Assembly (NCBI RefSeq): GCF_019931575.1
Contig: NZ_CP082923.1
Span: 1,426,001 to 1,490,000 of the forward strand
Direction: 5' to 3'
DNA length: 64,000 nt
Origin: Caulobacter segnis
GTDB taxonomy: Bacteria; Pseudomonadota; Alphaproteobacteria; Caulobacterales; Caulobacteraceae
The notes under the pieces are model-generated. The model worked only from the letters and a program-made list of their open reading frames with translations. It ran no database searches and had not been told where the DNA came from. The position numbers were made by a program, and so were the translations under genes. Positions 26,139 through 34,854 of this stretch are shown here, piece by piece (the first letter of the stretch is position 1; each line of letters starts with the position of its first letter).

Positions 26139-27797
26139 ATGTACCAGTACGACATCATCGACAAAGAATTCCTTGTCGACCGCTCGAACGAGTTCCGGGG
26201 CCAGGTCGCCCGCCGCCTCGCCGGCGAGATCACCGAGGACCAGTTCAAGCCGCTGCGCCTGATGAACGGCCTGTATCTGCAGCTGCATGCCTACATGCTG
26301 CGGATCGCCGTGCCGTACGGTTCGCTGAACCCGACCCAGGTGCGCCGCCTCGCCGAGATCGCCCGCGACTACGACAAGGGCTACGGCCACTTCACCACGC
26401 GTCAGAACATCCAGTTCAACTGGATCAAGCTGAAGGACGCGCCGGACATCCTGGACAAGCTGGCCGAGGTGGACCTGCACGCCATCCAGACCAGCGGCAA
26501 CTGCATCCGCAACACCACGTCCGACCCCTATGCCGGCGCCACGGCCGAGGAGATCGACGATCCGCGCGTGTGGTCGGAAGTGATCCGCCAGTGGTCGACC
26601 CTGCACCCGGAATTCTCGTTCCTGCCGCGCAAGTTCAAGATCGCCATCACCGCCTCGGCCAAGGACCGCACGGCGGCCAAGGTCCACGACATCGGCCTGC
26701 TGCTGCGCCAGGGGCGTGACGGCTCGCACGGCTTCGAGGTGATCGTCGGCGGCGGCCAGGGGCGCACGCCCTATGTCGGCCCGACCATCAAGCAGTTCCT
26801 GCCGACCGACCGGCTGCTGAGCTATCTGGAAGCCGTGCTGCGCGTCTACAACCGCCACGGCCGCCGCGACAACATCTACAAGGCCCGCATCAAGATCCTG
26901 GTCGCCGCTCTCGGCGCCGAGGAGTTCGCGCGCCAGGTGGAAGAAGAGTGGAGCAAGATCGACGCAGCCCGCGCCGACCTGCCCGCAGCCGAACTGGCCC
27001 GCATCCGCGCATCGTTCGCCAAGACGCCTTTCGAGATCCTGCCGGCCCGTTCGGAAGCATTCGAGCTGGCCAAGGCCAACGACAGCGCCTTCGCCCGCTT
27101 CGTCCGCAACAACGTCCGGGCCCACAAGCAGCCGGGCTATGCGATCGTCGAGATCTCGCTGAAGGCCCAGGAGCAGACGCCGGGCGACGCCACGGCCGAG
27201 CAGCTGGAAGTCGCCGCCGACCTGGCCGAGCGCTTCGGCTTCAACGACCTGCGCGTCACCCATGCCCAGAACCTCGTTCTGCCGCACGTCAAGCTGGACG
27301 ACCTGCCGACCGTGTTCGCGGCCCTGCAGGCGGCGGGCCTGGCCACGCCGAACATCGACCTGATCAGCGACATCATCGCCTGCCCGGGCCTGGACTACTG
27401 CGCCCTGGCCAACGCCCGCGCGATCCCGATCGCCCAGGACATCGCCCGCCAGTTCGCCGACCTGGATCGCGCCGAGAACGTCGGCGAGCTGAAGATCAAG
27501 ATCAGCGGCTGCATCAACGCCTGCGGCCACCACCACGTGGCCCACATCGGCGTGCTGGGCGTCGATAAGAAGGGCGAGGAATTCTACCAGCTGTCGCTGG
27601 GCGGTTCGGGCGCGGAAGACGCCTCGATCGGCAAGATCCTTGGCCCGGCGCTCCCCGCGGACAAGGTCGCCACGGCCGTCGACCAGCTGGTCGGCGCCTA
27701 TCTTTCCGTCCGCACCGACGGCGAGCGCTTCCTCGACACCTATCGCCGCGTCGGCCTCGAGCCCTTCAAGGAGGCTGTCTATGCCCAAGCTGATTGA
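26139..27797 (+). CDS. cysI: Sulfite reductase hemoprotein (siroheme and 4Fe-4S)
   Basis: This 552-residue nitrite/sulfite reductase catalyses the six-electron reduction of sulfite to sulfide. It has two ferredoxin-like half-domains and two siroheme-binding repeats. The 4Fe-4S/siroheme cysteines are visible as CPGLDYCALAN and, further on, SGCINACGHHHVAHIGVLG. Basic residues for sulfite binding occur in HFTTRQNIQFNW. The context (SUMT upstream, CysH downstream) supports sulfite rather than nitrite. No flavoprotein subunit CysJ is nearby, so electrons probably come from ferredoxin or another donor. The DUF934 ATG lies 17 bases inside its 3' end, giving tight coupling. Confidence 0.92.
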   Translation: MYQYDIIDKEFLVDRSNEFRGQVARRLAGEITEDQFKPLRLMNGLYLQLHAYMLRIAVPYGSLNPTQVRRLAEIARDYDKGYGHFTTRQNIQFNWIKLKDAPDILDKLAEVDLHAIQTSGNCIRNTTSDPYAGATAEEIDDPRVWSEVIRQWSTLHPEFSFLPRKFKIAITASAKDRTAAKVHDIGLLLRQGRDGSHGFEVIVGGGQGRTPYVGPTIKQFLPTDRLLSYLEAVLRVYNRHGRRDNIYKARIKILVAALGAEEFARQVEEEWSKIDAARADLPAAELARIRASFAKTPFEILPARSEAFELAKANDSAFARFVRNNVRAHKQPGYAIVEISLKAQEQTPGDATAEQLEVAADLAERFGFNDLRVTHAQNLVLPHVKLDDLPTVFAALQAAGLATPNIDLISDIIACPGLDYCALANARAIPIAQDIARQFADLDRAENVGELKIKISGCINACGHHHVAHIGVLGVDKKGEEFYQLSLGGSGAEDASIGKILGPALPADKVATAVDQLVGAYLSVRTDGERFLDTYRRVGLEPFKEAVYAQAD

Positions 27798-28287
27798 GCT
27801 CGCTGACGGTCAGGCCCGCTGGGCCGAAGACGCCTTCGTTCACGTCACCGACGAGGACGCGATCCCCGAGAGCGGCGACGTGATCCTGTCCCTGGCCCGC
27901 TTCGAGGCCGAGGGTGACGCCCTGCTGTCCTCGAACAGCCGCCGCGTCGGCGTGCGGATCGAGTCCGATCAGGAGGTCGAGGTCCTGGCCTATGACCTGC
28001 CGCGCATCGCGGTGGTGGCCCTGGCCTTCCCGAAATACCGCGATGGCCGCGCCTACACCTCGGCCCGCCTGTTGCGCGAGCGCTTCGGCTACCAGGGCCA
28101 GGTTCGCGCCGTGGGCGACGTCCTGCAGGAGCAGGCCGGCTTCATGGTCCGCTGCGGCTTCGACGCCTTCGAGGCGGCCGACGGCGCCACGCCCGAGGCC
28201 TGGACCAAGGCCGCCAGCCGCTTCCGCCACGTCTATCAGCGCGCCGCGGATGACCGCGTGGTCGCGTTCGAGGAAAGGGCCTCCTGA
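27781..28287 (+). CDS. DUF934 protein of the sulfate assimilation operon
   Basis: This 168-residue cytosolic protein of the DUF934 family is found next to cysI and cysH in many proteobacteria. The visible family features are VGVRIESDQEVEVLAYDLPRI, followed by FPKYRDGRAYTSARLLRERFG and RAVGDVLQEQAGFMVRCGFDAFE. The ATG overlaps cysI by 17 bases and the stop shares a base with the cysH ATG (TGATG). The open frame upstream of this ATG is a shadow of cysI. The function is unknown; the constant context suggests it helps sulfite reductase, perhaps in electron delivery, but no cofactor motif is visible. Confidence 0.88.
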   Translation: MPKLIELADGQARWAEDAFVHVTDEDAIPESGDVILSLARFEAEGDALLSSNSRRVGVRIESDQEVEVLAYDLPRIAVVALAFPKYRDGRAYTSARLLRERFGYQGQVRAVGDVLQEQAGFMVRCGFDAFEAADGATPEAWTKAASRFRHVYQRAADDRVVAFEERAS

Positions 28288-29021
28288 TGGCCTACGACCA
28301 GACCAGCGCCACGGTGCCGGGCCTCGCCGCGCGGCTCGACGCCGAGCTGCGTGACGCCCATCCGCTGACGATCCTGCGCGCCGCCTATGCGCAGTTCGGC
28401 GACAAGCTGGCCCTGGTCTCGTCGTTCGGCGCGGAGTCGGCGGTGCTGCTGCATCTGGTTTCGCAGGTGTCGCCCACCATTCCGGTGCTGTTCCTCGATA
28501 CCGGCATGCTGTTCGGCCAGACCCTGGACTACCGCAAGTCCCTGGCCTCGCGCTTCGCCCTGACCGACGTGCGCGACCTGCGCCCGGCCTTTGCGGACCT
28601 GGCGACCCAGGACCCCAATTCGGACCTTTGGCGCACCAGCGTCGATGGCTGCTGCCATATCCGCAAGGTGCTGCCACTGGACCGCGCCCTGGCGGGCTTC
28701 GACGGCTGGATCACCGGCCGCAAGCGCTTCCACGGCGGCGATCGCCTGTCCCTGCCGGTGGTCGAGGAGGCCGAGGGCAAGATCAAGTTCAACCCGCTGG
28801 CCAACTGGGGCAAGGCCGAGCTGGAGGCCTATGTGGCCGAGCACCAGCTGCCGGCCCACCCGCTGGTCGCCCAGGGCTACGCCTCGATCGGCTGCTGGCC
28901 GTGCACCCAGCCCTCGGACGATGGTCGCTCGGGTCGCTGGCAGGGCCAGGAAAAGACCGAGTGCGGCATCCACGTCGCCCGCGCGCCGGGCGCGGCGCCG
29001 AACGTCGGCGGGGATATCTGA
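28287..29021 (+). CDS. cysH: Assimilatory phospho-/adenylylsulfate reductase
   Basis: This 244-residue enzyme reduces APS or PAPS to sulfite with thioredoxin or glutathione. It has the PP-loop-like SSFGAESAVLLHLV (residues ~48-61), FLDTGMLFGQTLDYR, the CCHIRK pair of cysteines, GCWPCT, and the C-terminal ECGIH catalytic cysteine. The CC plus CxxC set would bind a 4Fe-4S cluster and is typical of APS-using reductases, whereas the E. coli PAPS enzyme lacks it. This suggests the cell can reduce APS directly, bypassing APS kinase. It is the last gene of the operon, separated from the convergent acylase gene by a palindromic element. Confidence 0.93.
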   Translation: MAYDQTSATVPGLAARLDAELRDAHPLTILRAAYAQFGDKLALVSSFGAESAVLLHLVSQVSPTIPVLFLDTGMLFGQTLDYRKSLASRFALTDVRDLRPAFADLATQDPNSDLWRTSVDGCCHIRKVLPLDRALAGFDGWITGRKRFHGGDRLSLPVVEEAEGKIKFNPLANWGKAELEAYVAEHQLPAHPLVAQGYASIGCWPCTQPSDDGRSGRWQGQEKTECGIHVARAPGAAPNVGGDI

Positions 29022-29028
29022 TCTTTTT

Positions 29029-29148
29029 CCTTCCCCCTTGATGGGGGAGGGCAGGGAGGGTGTGATGTGGCGGTTGATACCGTGCACCGCCGCCACTTCA
29101 GCAGTCACCCCATCCCCAACCCTTCCCCCATCAAAAGCGGGAAGGGGG
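29029..29148. repeat. Intergenic palindromic element between convergent genes
   Basis: The ends are inverted copies: CCTTCCCCCTTGATGGGGGA near 29030 and CCCTTCCCCCATCAAAAGCG near 29118, each able to fold on itself. The element fills nearly the whole gap between cysH (plus) and the acylase gene (minus). It may act as a transcription barrier in both directions. Confidence 0.6.
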
Positions 29149-29152
29149 CTAT

Positions 29153-31324
29153 CTATTCCCCCGGCCGATACGTCTTCACCGCGTGCTTCTTCACGTCCTC
29201 CGGATAGAAATACACGTCCCGCAAGTTCCCCAGGCTGTAGCGAAGGGCCTGGTCGTTGAAGTGGGGGGAGGCGGGATCGCCGCTTTCGCCGCCGGCCGAG
29301 ACGGCGCGGGCGCGGACCTTGTCGCCGAACTCCACGACCGCCACGAAGCTGTTGCCTAGCGTGCCGTAGTACTTCTTGGTCCCCGGCCAGCGCTTGGCCC
29401 CGAACGAGGCCAGCGAGCCCCACTGGGCCGAGGTGAAGGCCACCGGGATGCTGGGCTTGGCGTCATCGAACGTCTGGACGATCGCGCCGTCGTTGCGCTG
29501 GAAGCGGTTGATCTGGCCCCACGGCGTCTTCCAGGAGCCGAAGTCGGTGGTCAGGCGATCCGAGGCCTCGGCCAGGGCGGCCAGCTTCTCGGCGGGCGTC
29601 AGCCTGTCGGCCATGTAGTCGTAGGTGTTCAGCCCCTGGGCCTTGGCCGCCGGCGCGGCCTTGGCCCACATGGCTTCGCCCCAGAACACGGCCAGCGAGG
29701 TCTGCGTCGAACGCGCCGACCACTTCCTGTCCCAGGCGCTCAGCGTCGCGACCTGCTCGGCGACCTTGGCCTTCGTCGGATCGCCGTCGGGCGTGGCGGC
29801 ATAGGCCGCCTCCAGCGTCGGGATCAGGCGCGCGAAGGCGGTCAGGTACGGGTCGTAGGCCTTGTCGATCAGCCCGCCCAAGGTGAGGTTCTTCGCGTCC
29901 CTCAGCACGAGGTCGGCGTGGATCCCGCGCGGGTTCTCACCGGCGCTGTCCATGTACTTCGGATAGTCGGCCTTCTTGGGGCTGTAGGGCCCGGCGGCCG
30001 TGTAGGGCCAGTTGTTGGTGTTGAAGGCCCAGCCGTTCGGCGGGTTCAACACGCGCGGCGCGTCCTTCAGGGCGTGCAGGCCCTTCCAGTCGGTGGCGGG
30101 GTCCGAGCCGTCGACCGGCTTGGTGTAGTCGAAGCGGTCGTCGCGGATCGGAATGAACTGCGGGTGCAGATAGGCGATCTCGCCCCTGCTGTCAGCGAAC
30201 AGGGTGTTGTTCGACGAATTGGCCTTGAGTTCGGCCACCTTCATGAAGCTGGCGTAGTCGGTCGCCTTGGTGCGCAGGAACGACTGCTGCAGGGCCGCGA
30301 CCGGCTTGTTCATCAAGGCGATGCTGATCCACTTGCCGTCGGCCTCGCGCACGATCGGGCCGTGGTGGGTCTTGAAGACGGTGAAGCGCTTTTCGGCCAT
30401 CGCGCCGTCGGCGGCGCGGTACGGGACGGCGATCACCTCGCTCTTCAGCGGCCGCAGGTCCTTGCCGTACTTGTAGAAGCGCTGGCCATCCTTCTCGACG
30501 ATGGTCTCGGCGAACTCGTCGACCACGTCCACGCCGCTGGAGGTGTGCATCCAGCCGGCCTTGGCGTTGAAGCCCTGGTAGATGAAGAACTGGCCCCAGG
30601 TCGTGGCGCCATAGGCGTTCAGGCCCTGGTCGGACGAGACCTGCATTTCCGACCTGAAGAAGAAGCTGGTGTGCGGGTTGATCAGCAGCAGGGCGTGACC
30701 GTCCAGCGTCAGCTTGGGCGCGATGGCGAAGCCGTTCGAGCCCTTGGGCTCTTTGAAGAGGAGGCCCCGTTCGTCCGCGGTCATGGCCAGCTGGCGCTGG
30801 CCGTAGAAGGCCTCCAGCTGGGTCAGGGCCACGCGCTCGATATCGCCGCCGATGCTGCCTTCCGAGAAGCTGAGCGCCATCCACGGCTCGAACCGGGTGA
30901 TGACCCTCGGCTTCACCTCCGGATGGGTCGCCAGATAGAAGTTCAGCCCGTCGGCCCAGCCATTCATCAGCGCCTTCAGCCAGGCCGGGGACTTGGCGTA
31001 GTCGGCCTTCAGCACGGTCGGGTCGATGAACAGCTTCTGGCGCAGGTCGGCCCAGATCGCCTTCTCGCCCTCCGCCTCGGCCGTGCGGCCCAGCGCGGTC
31101 ATGAAGTTGGTCTCGACGCGGTTGAAGTCGTCCTCGGCCTGGGCGTAGGCCATGCCGAACACCGCGTCGGCGTCGGTCTTGCCGTGGATGTGGGCGATGC
31201 CCCAATCGTCGCGGGTGATCGAGACCGCCGCGGCGCGGGCCTTCAGTCGGGAGAGGTCGTCAGCGTGGGCGGGCGCGGCGCACAGGACGGCGGCAGACAC
31301 CAAGGCCATCGATAGTTTGCGCAT
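29153..31324 (-). CDS. Penicillin acylase family (Ntn) periplasmic amidohydrolase
   Basis: This 723-residue S45-type N-terminal-nucleophile hydrolase cleaves N-acyl amides. It has a signal peptide (MRKLSMALVSAAVLCAAPAHA). I chose the ATG at 31324 over one ten codons upstream because the signal peptide begins there. Ser196 in GSNGFAI is the expected autoprocessing site and new N-terminal nucleophile of the beta subunit. INPHTSFF, YGATTWGQFFIYQGFNAKAGWMH and VFKTHHGPIV follow as in aculeacin-A and acyl-homoserine-lactone acylases. The C-terminal region has FVAVVEFGDKVRARAVSAGGESGDP. Natural substrates may be acylated amino acids, lactone signals or lipopeptides; the sequence does not decide. 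Confidence 0.9.
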   Translation of the reverse strand: MRKLSMALVSAAVLCAAPAHADDLSRLKARAAAVSITRDDWGIAHIHGKTDADAVFGMAYAQAEDDFNRVETNFMTALGRTAEAEGEKAIWADLRQKLFIDPTVLKADYAKSPAWLKALMNGWADGLNFYLATHPEVKPRVITRFEPWMALSFSEGSIGGDIERVALTQLEAFYGQRQLAMTADERGLLFKEPKGSNGFAIAPKLTLDGHALLLINPHTSFFFRSEMQVSSDQGLNAYGATTWGQFFIYQGFNAKAGWMHTSSGVDVVDEFAETIVEKDGQRFYKYGKDLRPLKSEVIAVPYRAADGAMAEKRFTVFKTHHGPIVREADGKWISIALMNKPVAALQQSFLRTKATDYASFMKVAELKANSSNNTLFADSRGEIAYLHPQFIPIRDDRFDYTKPVDGSDPATDWKGLHALKDAPRVLNPPNGWAFNTNNWPYTAAGPYSPKKADYPKYMDSAGENPRGIHADLVLRDAKNLTLGGLIDKAYDPYLTAFARLIPTLEAAYAATPDGDPTKAKVAEQVATLSAWDRKWSARSTQTSLAVFWGEAMWAKAAPAAKAQGLNTYDYMADRLTPAEKLAALAEASDRLTTDFGSWKTPWGQINRFQRNDGAIVQTFDDAKPSIPVAFTSAQWGSLASFGAKRWPGTKKYYGTLGNSFVAVVEFGDKVRARAVSAGGESGDPASPHFNDQALRYSLGNLRDVYFYPEDVKKHAVKTYRPGE

Positions 31325-31450
31325 ACGCCCCTCAAACCGCTCATCCCCGCCCACGGGTCGCGCAGAGCGCGCCCGAGGATAAACTCCACCGGGGATCCAA
31401 GCCGAGTTTGAAAGGAAATTCCAGTCCGCGCCGCAAGCCCAAAGTCAGCT

Positions 31451-31480
31451 TGGGTCCCCGCCTTCGCGGGGATGAGCGGA
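31451..31480. repeat. Half-copy of the GGGTCCCCGCC...GGGGATGAG element
   Basis: TGGGTCCCCGCCTTCGCGGG followed by GATGAGCGG forms a small hairpin. Its sequence matches one end of the element inside the SUMT gene at 25682. It lies just downstream of the 3D-domain gene (minus strand), so it could serve as its terminator hairpin. Confidence 0.6.
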
Positions 31481-31484
31481 TTTG

Positions 31485-32006
31485 TTACTGCGGCGGGCAG
31501 CCCTTGAATTCGCCGACCGTGCTGACGGACAGGCTGGACAGGTCCACGCCGCGCAGAGCCTTCATCGAGGCGGCGCCGAAGCCGCTGAAGAGGTCGAGCT
31601 TGAGGCCCTTGATCGCGCCGCCGATGTCGGAGGCGTACCAGTAGCCGTCGTGCGTGCCGCCGTCGGGCATGGGCAGGCCGACGGTTTCCTTGATGAAGAT
31701 GACGGTGCGGCGCGGGATCACCTTGGGATCGACCGCGACCGTGCGCATGGCCGCGACCTTGCAGCCCAGCGAGTCGAACGCCCGGATGCCCTTGGCGCCG
31801 GCGTGATACATCGTCGCCCGCATCTTGAAATCCACCGAGCCGGGCAGGGCGCCGGTCAGGGCCGAGGTGATCAGGTCGCCCAGGGGATCGACGCGCGTGG
31901 CCGAGGCGGGCGCGGAGTCCGCGCCGGTGGCGGCTTGAACAGGAGCGGCAATGGCGAATGCGGAGATGACCGCGGTGGCCAAAATTCCGGCGAGTTGGCG
32001 TCGCAT
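31485..32006 (-). CDS. Secreted 3D-domain (DPBB) protein
   Basis: This 173-residue protein has a Sec signal peptide (MRRQLAGILATAVISAFAIAAPVQA) and a C-terminal 3D domain, the double-psi beta-barrel also found at the C-terminus of MltA and in Gram-positive resuscitation factors. The three characteristic aspartates appear in AVDPKVIP, YASDIGGAIKG and LKLDLF. The domain usually acts on peptidoglycan or its cross-bridges, so a periplasmic cell-wall role is likely. There is no separate lytic or binding domain, only a ~35-residue linker. The start at 32006 gives the clean signal peptide; the frame stays open upstream but that part is not signal-like. Confidence 0.85.
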   Translation of the reverse strand: MRRQLAGILATAVISAFAIAAPVQAATGADSAPASATRVDPLGDLITSALTGALPGSVDFKMRATMYHAGAKGIRAFDSLGCKVAAMRTVAVDPKVIPRRTVIFIKETVGLPMPDGGTHDGYWYASDIGGAIKGLKLDLFSGFGAASMKALRGVDLSSLSVSTVGEFKGCPPQ

Positions 32007-32206
32007 CGAGGGGGACCTCTTATCGGCGTTGTCTGTCGGGCGGCGTCTGGGTAGCCCGATCACGGCCCTGTGACAACCCTGGGAGTCGATCCGGCCGTGG
32101 CCAGGCTCGCTTGGTGCGCGAAAAAGCGGCAAGGATTCAGAGGGTTGAAACTGCGCTGTAAAGACTCAGTTTTTTCGCATCTGGAAGCTTCACGGAAGGA
32201 ACCCGC

Positions 32207-32794
32207 ATGGCGCTGCGCATCTACGGCGACTCGATTTCGGGCAATTGCCTGAAGGTGAAGTGGACGGCCGAGCGCCTGCATCTGCCTTTCGAATGGATCG
32301 AGACCAGTGTCCTGAAGGCCGAGACGCGAACGCCTGACTTCATGGCCCTGAACCCGGCGGGGCAGGTGCCGATGGTGATCCTGGAGGACGGCCGGCCGCT
32401 GTCGCAGTCCAACGCCATCATGCTGCACCTGGCCGAGGGCTCGGTGCTGATCCCGGTCGACGCCTACGAGCGGGCCAAGATGTTCGAGTGGCTGTTCTGG
32501 GAGCAGTACAGCCACGAGCCCTATGTCGCCGTGGTCCGCTTCCAGGTCGCCTATCTGGGCAAGACCCGCGAGAGCCTGGAAACCCGGCTGATCGAACGGG
32601 GCGACACGGCCTTGGCGCGCCTGGAAACACAGCTGCAACAAACGCCCTTTCTGGTCGGCGAGCGGCTGACCCTGGCGGACATCGCCCTGGTGGCTTACAC
32701 CCGCGTGGCGCACGAGGGCGGGTTCGACCTTTCGCAGTATCCGGCCGTGAAGGGCTGGGTGGGGCGGATGGAAACAGCGCTCGGCATTATCTGA
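32207..32794 (+). CDS. Glutathione S-transferase family protein
   Basis: This 195-residue GST-fold protein conjugates glutathione to electrophiles or acts as a thiol-dependent isomerase/reductase. The N-terminal thioredoxin-like domain has IYGDSISGNCLKVKW (with Ser/Cys at the usual active-site turn) and NPAGQVPMVILEDGRPLSQSNAI, the conserved cis-Pro and glutathione-binding Ser loop. The C-terminal helical domain has FLVGERLTLADIALVAYT, the GST N-capping box. A ribosome binding site GGAAGGAA precedes the ATG. It is followed after 17 bp by the nuclease gene with a TTG start and then by a Nudix gene, forming a likely three-gene operon. Confidence 0.9.
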   Translation: MALRIYGDSISGNCLKVKWTAERLHLPFEWIETSVLKAETRTPDFMALNPAGQVPMVILEDGRPLSQSNAIMLHLAEGSVLIPVDAYERAKMFEWLFWEQYSHEPYVAVVRFQVAYLGKTRESLETRLIERGDTALARLETQLQQTPFLVGERLTLADIALVAYTRVAHEGGFDLSQYPAVKGWVGRMETALGII

Positions 32795-32811
32795 TCCTTC
32801 GGAGTTCTTCC

Positions 32812-33855
32812 TTGCGCCATTACCGTTTGGGCCTCTCGACCAGCCTGAAAGTCCTCGCCCTCGCCGCCGCCCTATCGACGCCCGCCGCCTCGGCCTTCGC
32901 CTGGGGCGCTGGCGGCCACCGTGTCGTCGGCGTCGTCGGCGCGGCCAGCCTGCCGTCCGACGTGCCGGCCTTCCTGCGCACGCCGGAAGCCATCGCCGCG
33001 ATCGGCGAGTACGCCCGCGAGCCGGACCGCTGGAAGGGCTCGGGCAAGATCCACGACACCGACCGCGACAGCGCCCACTTCCTGGACATCGACGACCAGG
33101 GGAAGATGTTTGGCGGCCCGGCCTTCACGGTGGCGACCCTGCCACCCACGCGCGCCGACTACGAGAAGGCCCTGCAGGCCGCCGGCGTCGATAGCTGGAA
33201 GGCCGGCTACCTGCCGTACGCGATCATCGATGGCTACCAGCAGCTGGTGAAGGACTTCACCTACTGGCGGATCCTGAAGGCGGTGGTGAAGACCGAGAAG
33301 GACCCCACCAGACTGGCCTATTACAAGGCCGACCTGACGCGTCGCGAGGCCCTGCTGCTGCGCGACCTGGGCGTCTGGGCCCACTATGTCGGCGACGGCA
33401 GCCAGCCGCTGCACCTGTCGGTGCACTACAACGGCTGGGGCGACTATCCCAACCCCAACGGCTACACCAATTCGCGCTCGATCCACTTCCAGTTCGAGGG
33501 GCCGCTGGCCAAGGCGTTGGGCGACGAGGCGTCGGTCAAGGCTCTGGTGCCGGCTTACAAGGCCTGCGAGTGCTCGATCGAGACGCGGGTCGTCGGCTAC
33601 CTGACCGACACCTGGAAGCAGACAGAGCCGCTGTATCAGCTGGAAAAGGCCGGCGGCATGGTCGAGACCGATCCGCGCGCAAAGACCTTCGTCCAGACCC
33701 GCATCGCGGCCGGCGCCACGGCGCTGCGCGACCTGATTGTCGACGCTTGGCGCGAAAGCGCCAACGGCAAGATCGGCTATCGCCCGGAGATCAGCGTGGC
33801 GGACGTCGAGGCCGGCAAGGCCGACCCGTGGTTCGATCTCTACGGCAAGGACTGA
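32812..33855 (+). CDS. Secreted S1/P1-type zinc nuclease
   Basis: This 347-residue protein resembles single-strand-specific S1/P1 nucleases, three-zinc enzymes that cleave RNA and DNA and release 3'-phosphate. A signal peptide (LGLSTSLKVLALAAALSTPAASAFA) is followed directly by WGAGGHRVVG, where the mature N-terminal tryptophan and the nearby histidine are zinc ligands. Further ligands occur in SAHFLDIDD and in WAHYVGDGSQPLHLSVHY. I chose the TTG at 32812 because a GGAG lies 7 bases upstream and the signal peptide follows. The open frame continues upstream only as a shadow of the GST gene. The product probably scavenges nucleic acids in the periplasm or outside the cell. Confidence 0.88.
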   Translation: MRHYRLGLSTSLKVLALAAALSTPAASAFAWGAGGHRVVGVVGAASLPSDVPAFLRTPEAIAAIGEYAREPDRWKGSGKIHDTDRDSAHFLDIDDQGKMFGGPAFTVATLPPTRADYEKALQAAGVDSWKAGYLPYAIIDGYQQLVKDFTYWRILKAVVKTEKDPTRLAYYKADLTRREALLLRDLGVWAHYVGDGSQPLHLSVHYNGWGDYPNPNGYTNSRSIHFQFEGPLAKALGDEASVKALVPAYKACECSIETRVVGYLTDTWKQTEPLYQLEKAGGMVETDPRAKTFVQTRIAAGATALRDLIVDAWRESANGKIGYRPEISVADVEAGKADPWFDLYGKD

Positions 33856-33862
33856 GGCCGCG

Positions 33863-34309
33863 ATGCTGGCGTTCGGGACGCCCGTCGAGGGGCTGACCTA
33901 TCGCGACCGTCGCGCCGCGTTCGGCGTGGCCGAGAACGGGCGGGGCCAGATCGCCCTGGCCCAGGTCACCAAGCCCGGCAAGGCGCCGTACTTCGACCTG
34001 CCCGGCGGGGCGGTGGATGGCGATGAGAGCGAACGCGAGGCTGTCGCCCGCGAGTTCGGCGAGGAGACCGGCCTCGTGGTCGAGGCCGGGTCCCTGATCG
34101 AGACGGTGTCCCAGCACTTCCTGAAGTCCGACGGTGAGCCGGTGCGGAACTTCGGCGGGATCTATGTCGTGAAGGTCACCGGTGAGAAGCCGGGCCTCAA
34201 GGTCGAGGACGACCATGCGCTGGTCTGGCTGGACCCGCGCGACGCGGTGGTCGCCCTCCGCCACGACGCCCATGCCTGGGCGGTCGCGGCCTGGATGCGC
34301 AGGGGCTAG
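33863..34309 (+). CDS. Nudix hydrolase
   Basis: This 148-residue protein has a perfect Nudix box, G-x5-E-x7-REUxEExGU, at GGAVDGDESEREAVAREFGE continuing ETGL. Nudix enzymes hydrolyse nucleoside diphosphates linked to another group, such as oxidised nucleotides, ADP-ribose or NADH. The N-terminal strand (YRDRRAAFGVAENGRGQIAL) and NFGGIYVVKVTGEKPG complete the fold. It starts 7 bases after the nuclease stop and is the last gene of the operon. Its TAG stop shares the palindromic CTAG with the stop of the convergent UrcA gene. The substrate is not deducible. Confidence 0.9.
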   Translation: MLAFGTPVEGLTYRDRRAAFGVAENGRGQIALAQVTKPGKAPYFDLPGGAVDGDESEREAVAREFGEETGLVVEAGSLIETVSQHFLKSDGEPVRNFGGIYVVKVTGEKPGLKVEDDHALVWLDPRDAVVALRHDAHAWAVAAWMRRG

Positions 34310-34653
34310 TTCGAGGCGAGCGCGATGTTGGCGCCGGCGCGCTGGGCGATCTGCAGGTCGGCGGCCTGCTTCTCGGTCATGGCGTCCTTCAGGTCCTCGG
34401 CGAAGTCCATGCGGCAGGCGCGGGCCGACAGGCCGCGCAGGCCGCGATCCGAGCAGACGCGATGGGCGGCGACATCGACGCGGTGGGCGAACTCGCGGGC
34501 GTCGGCCGGCTCGGCCAGGCGCAGGTCGCCGACGGCGATGCGGGCCACGGGCTGGACGCGCTCGCCGGCGTGGGCGGCGGTCAGGCCGATGATCGGGGTG
34601 GCGGCCAGGGCCAGGGCGGCGATGGCGGCGATGCGGTTGACGGTCTTGCTCAT
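34306..34653 (-). CDS. UrcA family periplasmic protein
   Basis: This 115-residue protein has a signal peptide (cleavage near TAAHA) and the UrcA family layout: VGDLRLAEPADAREFAHRVDVAAHRVC, then ARACRMDFAEDLKDAMTEKQAADLQIA, with two conserved cysteines that probably form a disulfide. The function of UrcA proteins, common in alphaproteobacteria, is unknown. The start is supported by AGAGAGGGA upstream. It overlaps the Nudix gene tail to tail by four bases and is transcribed from the AT-richer region around 34750-34800. Confidence 0.85.
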   Translation of the reverse strand: MSKTVNRIAAIAALALAATPIIGLTAAHAGERVQPVARIAVGDLRLAEPADAREFAHRVDVAAHRVCSDRGLRGLSARACRMDFAEDLKDAMTEKQAADLQIAQRAGANIALASN

Positions 34654-34854
34654 GATCTTGTCCCTCTCTCTTGGTGTGGTCGCCCGGGGCGATCCGTTGA
34701 GCGAGGGTGTAGACTTGGCGTGGGCCGAAAGCCCGTTACGAGTGCTTCATGACGTCGAATTAAGTCTATGAAACACAAGTAATATTTCCGAAAATTTAGG
34801 ATTGGGGGAGAGAGCGCGTCTCTTGAGCGACGGCTTTCGACCCTAGTCGGACTC

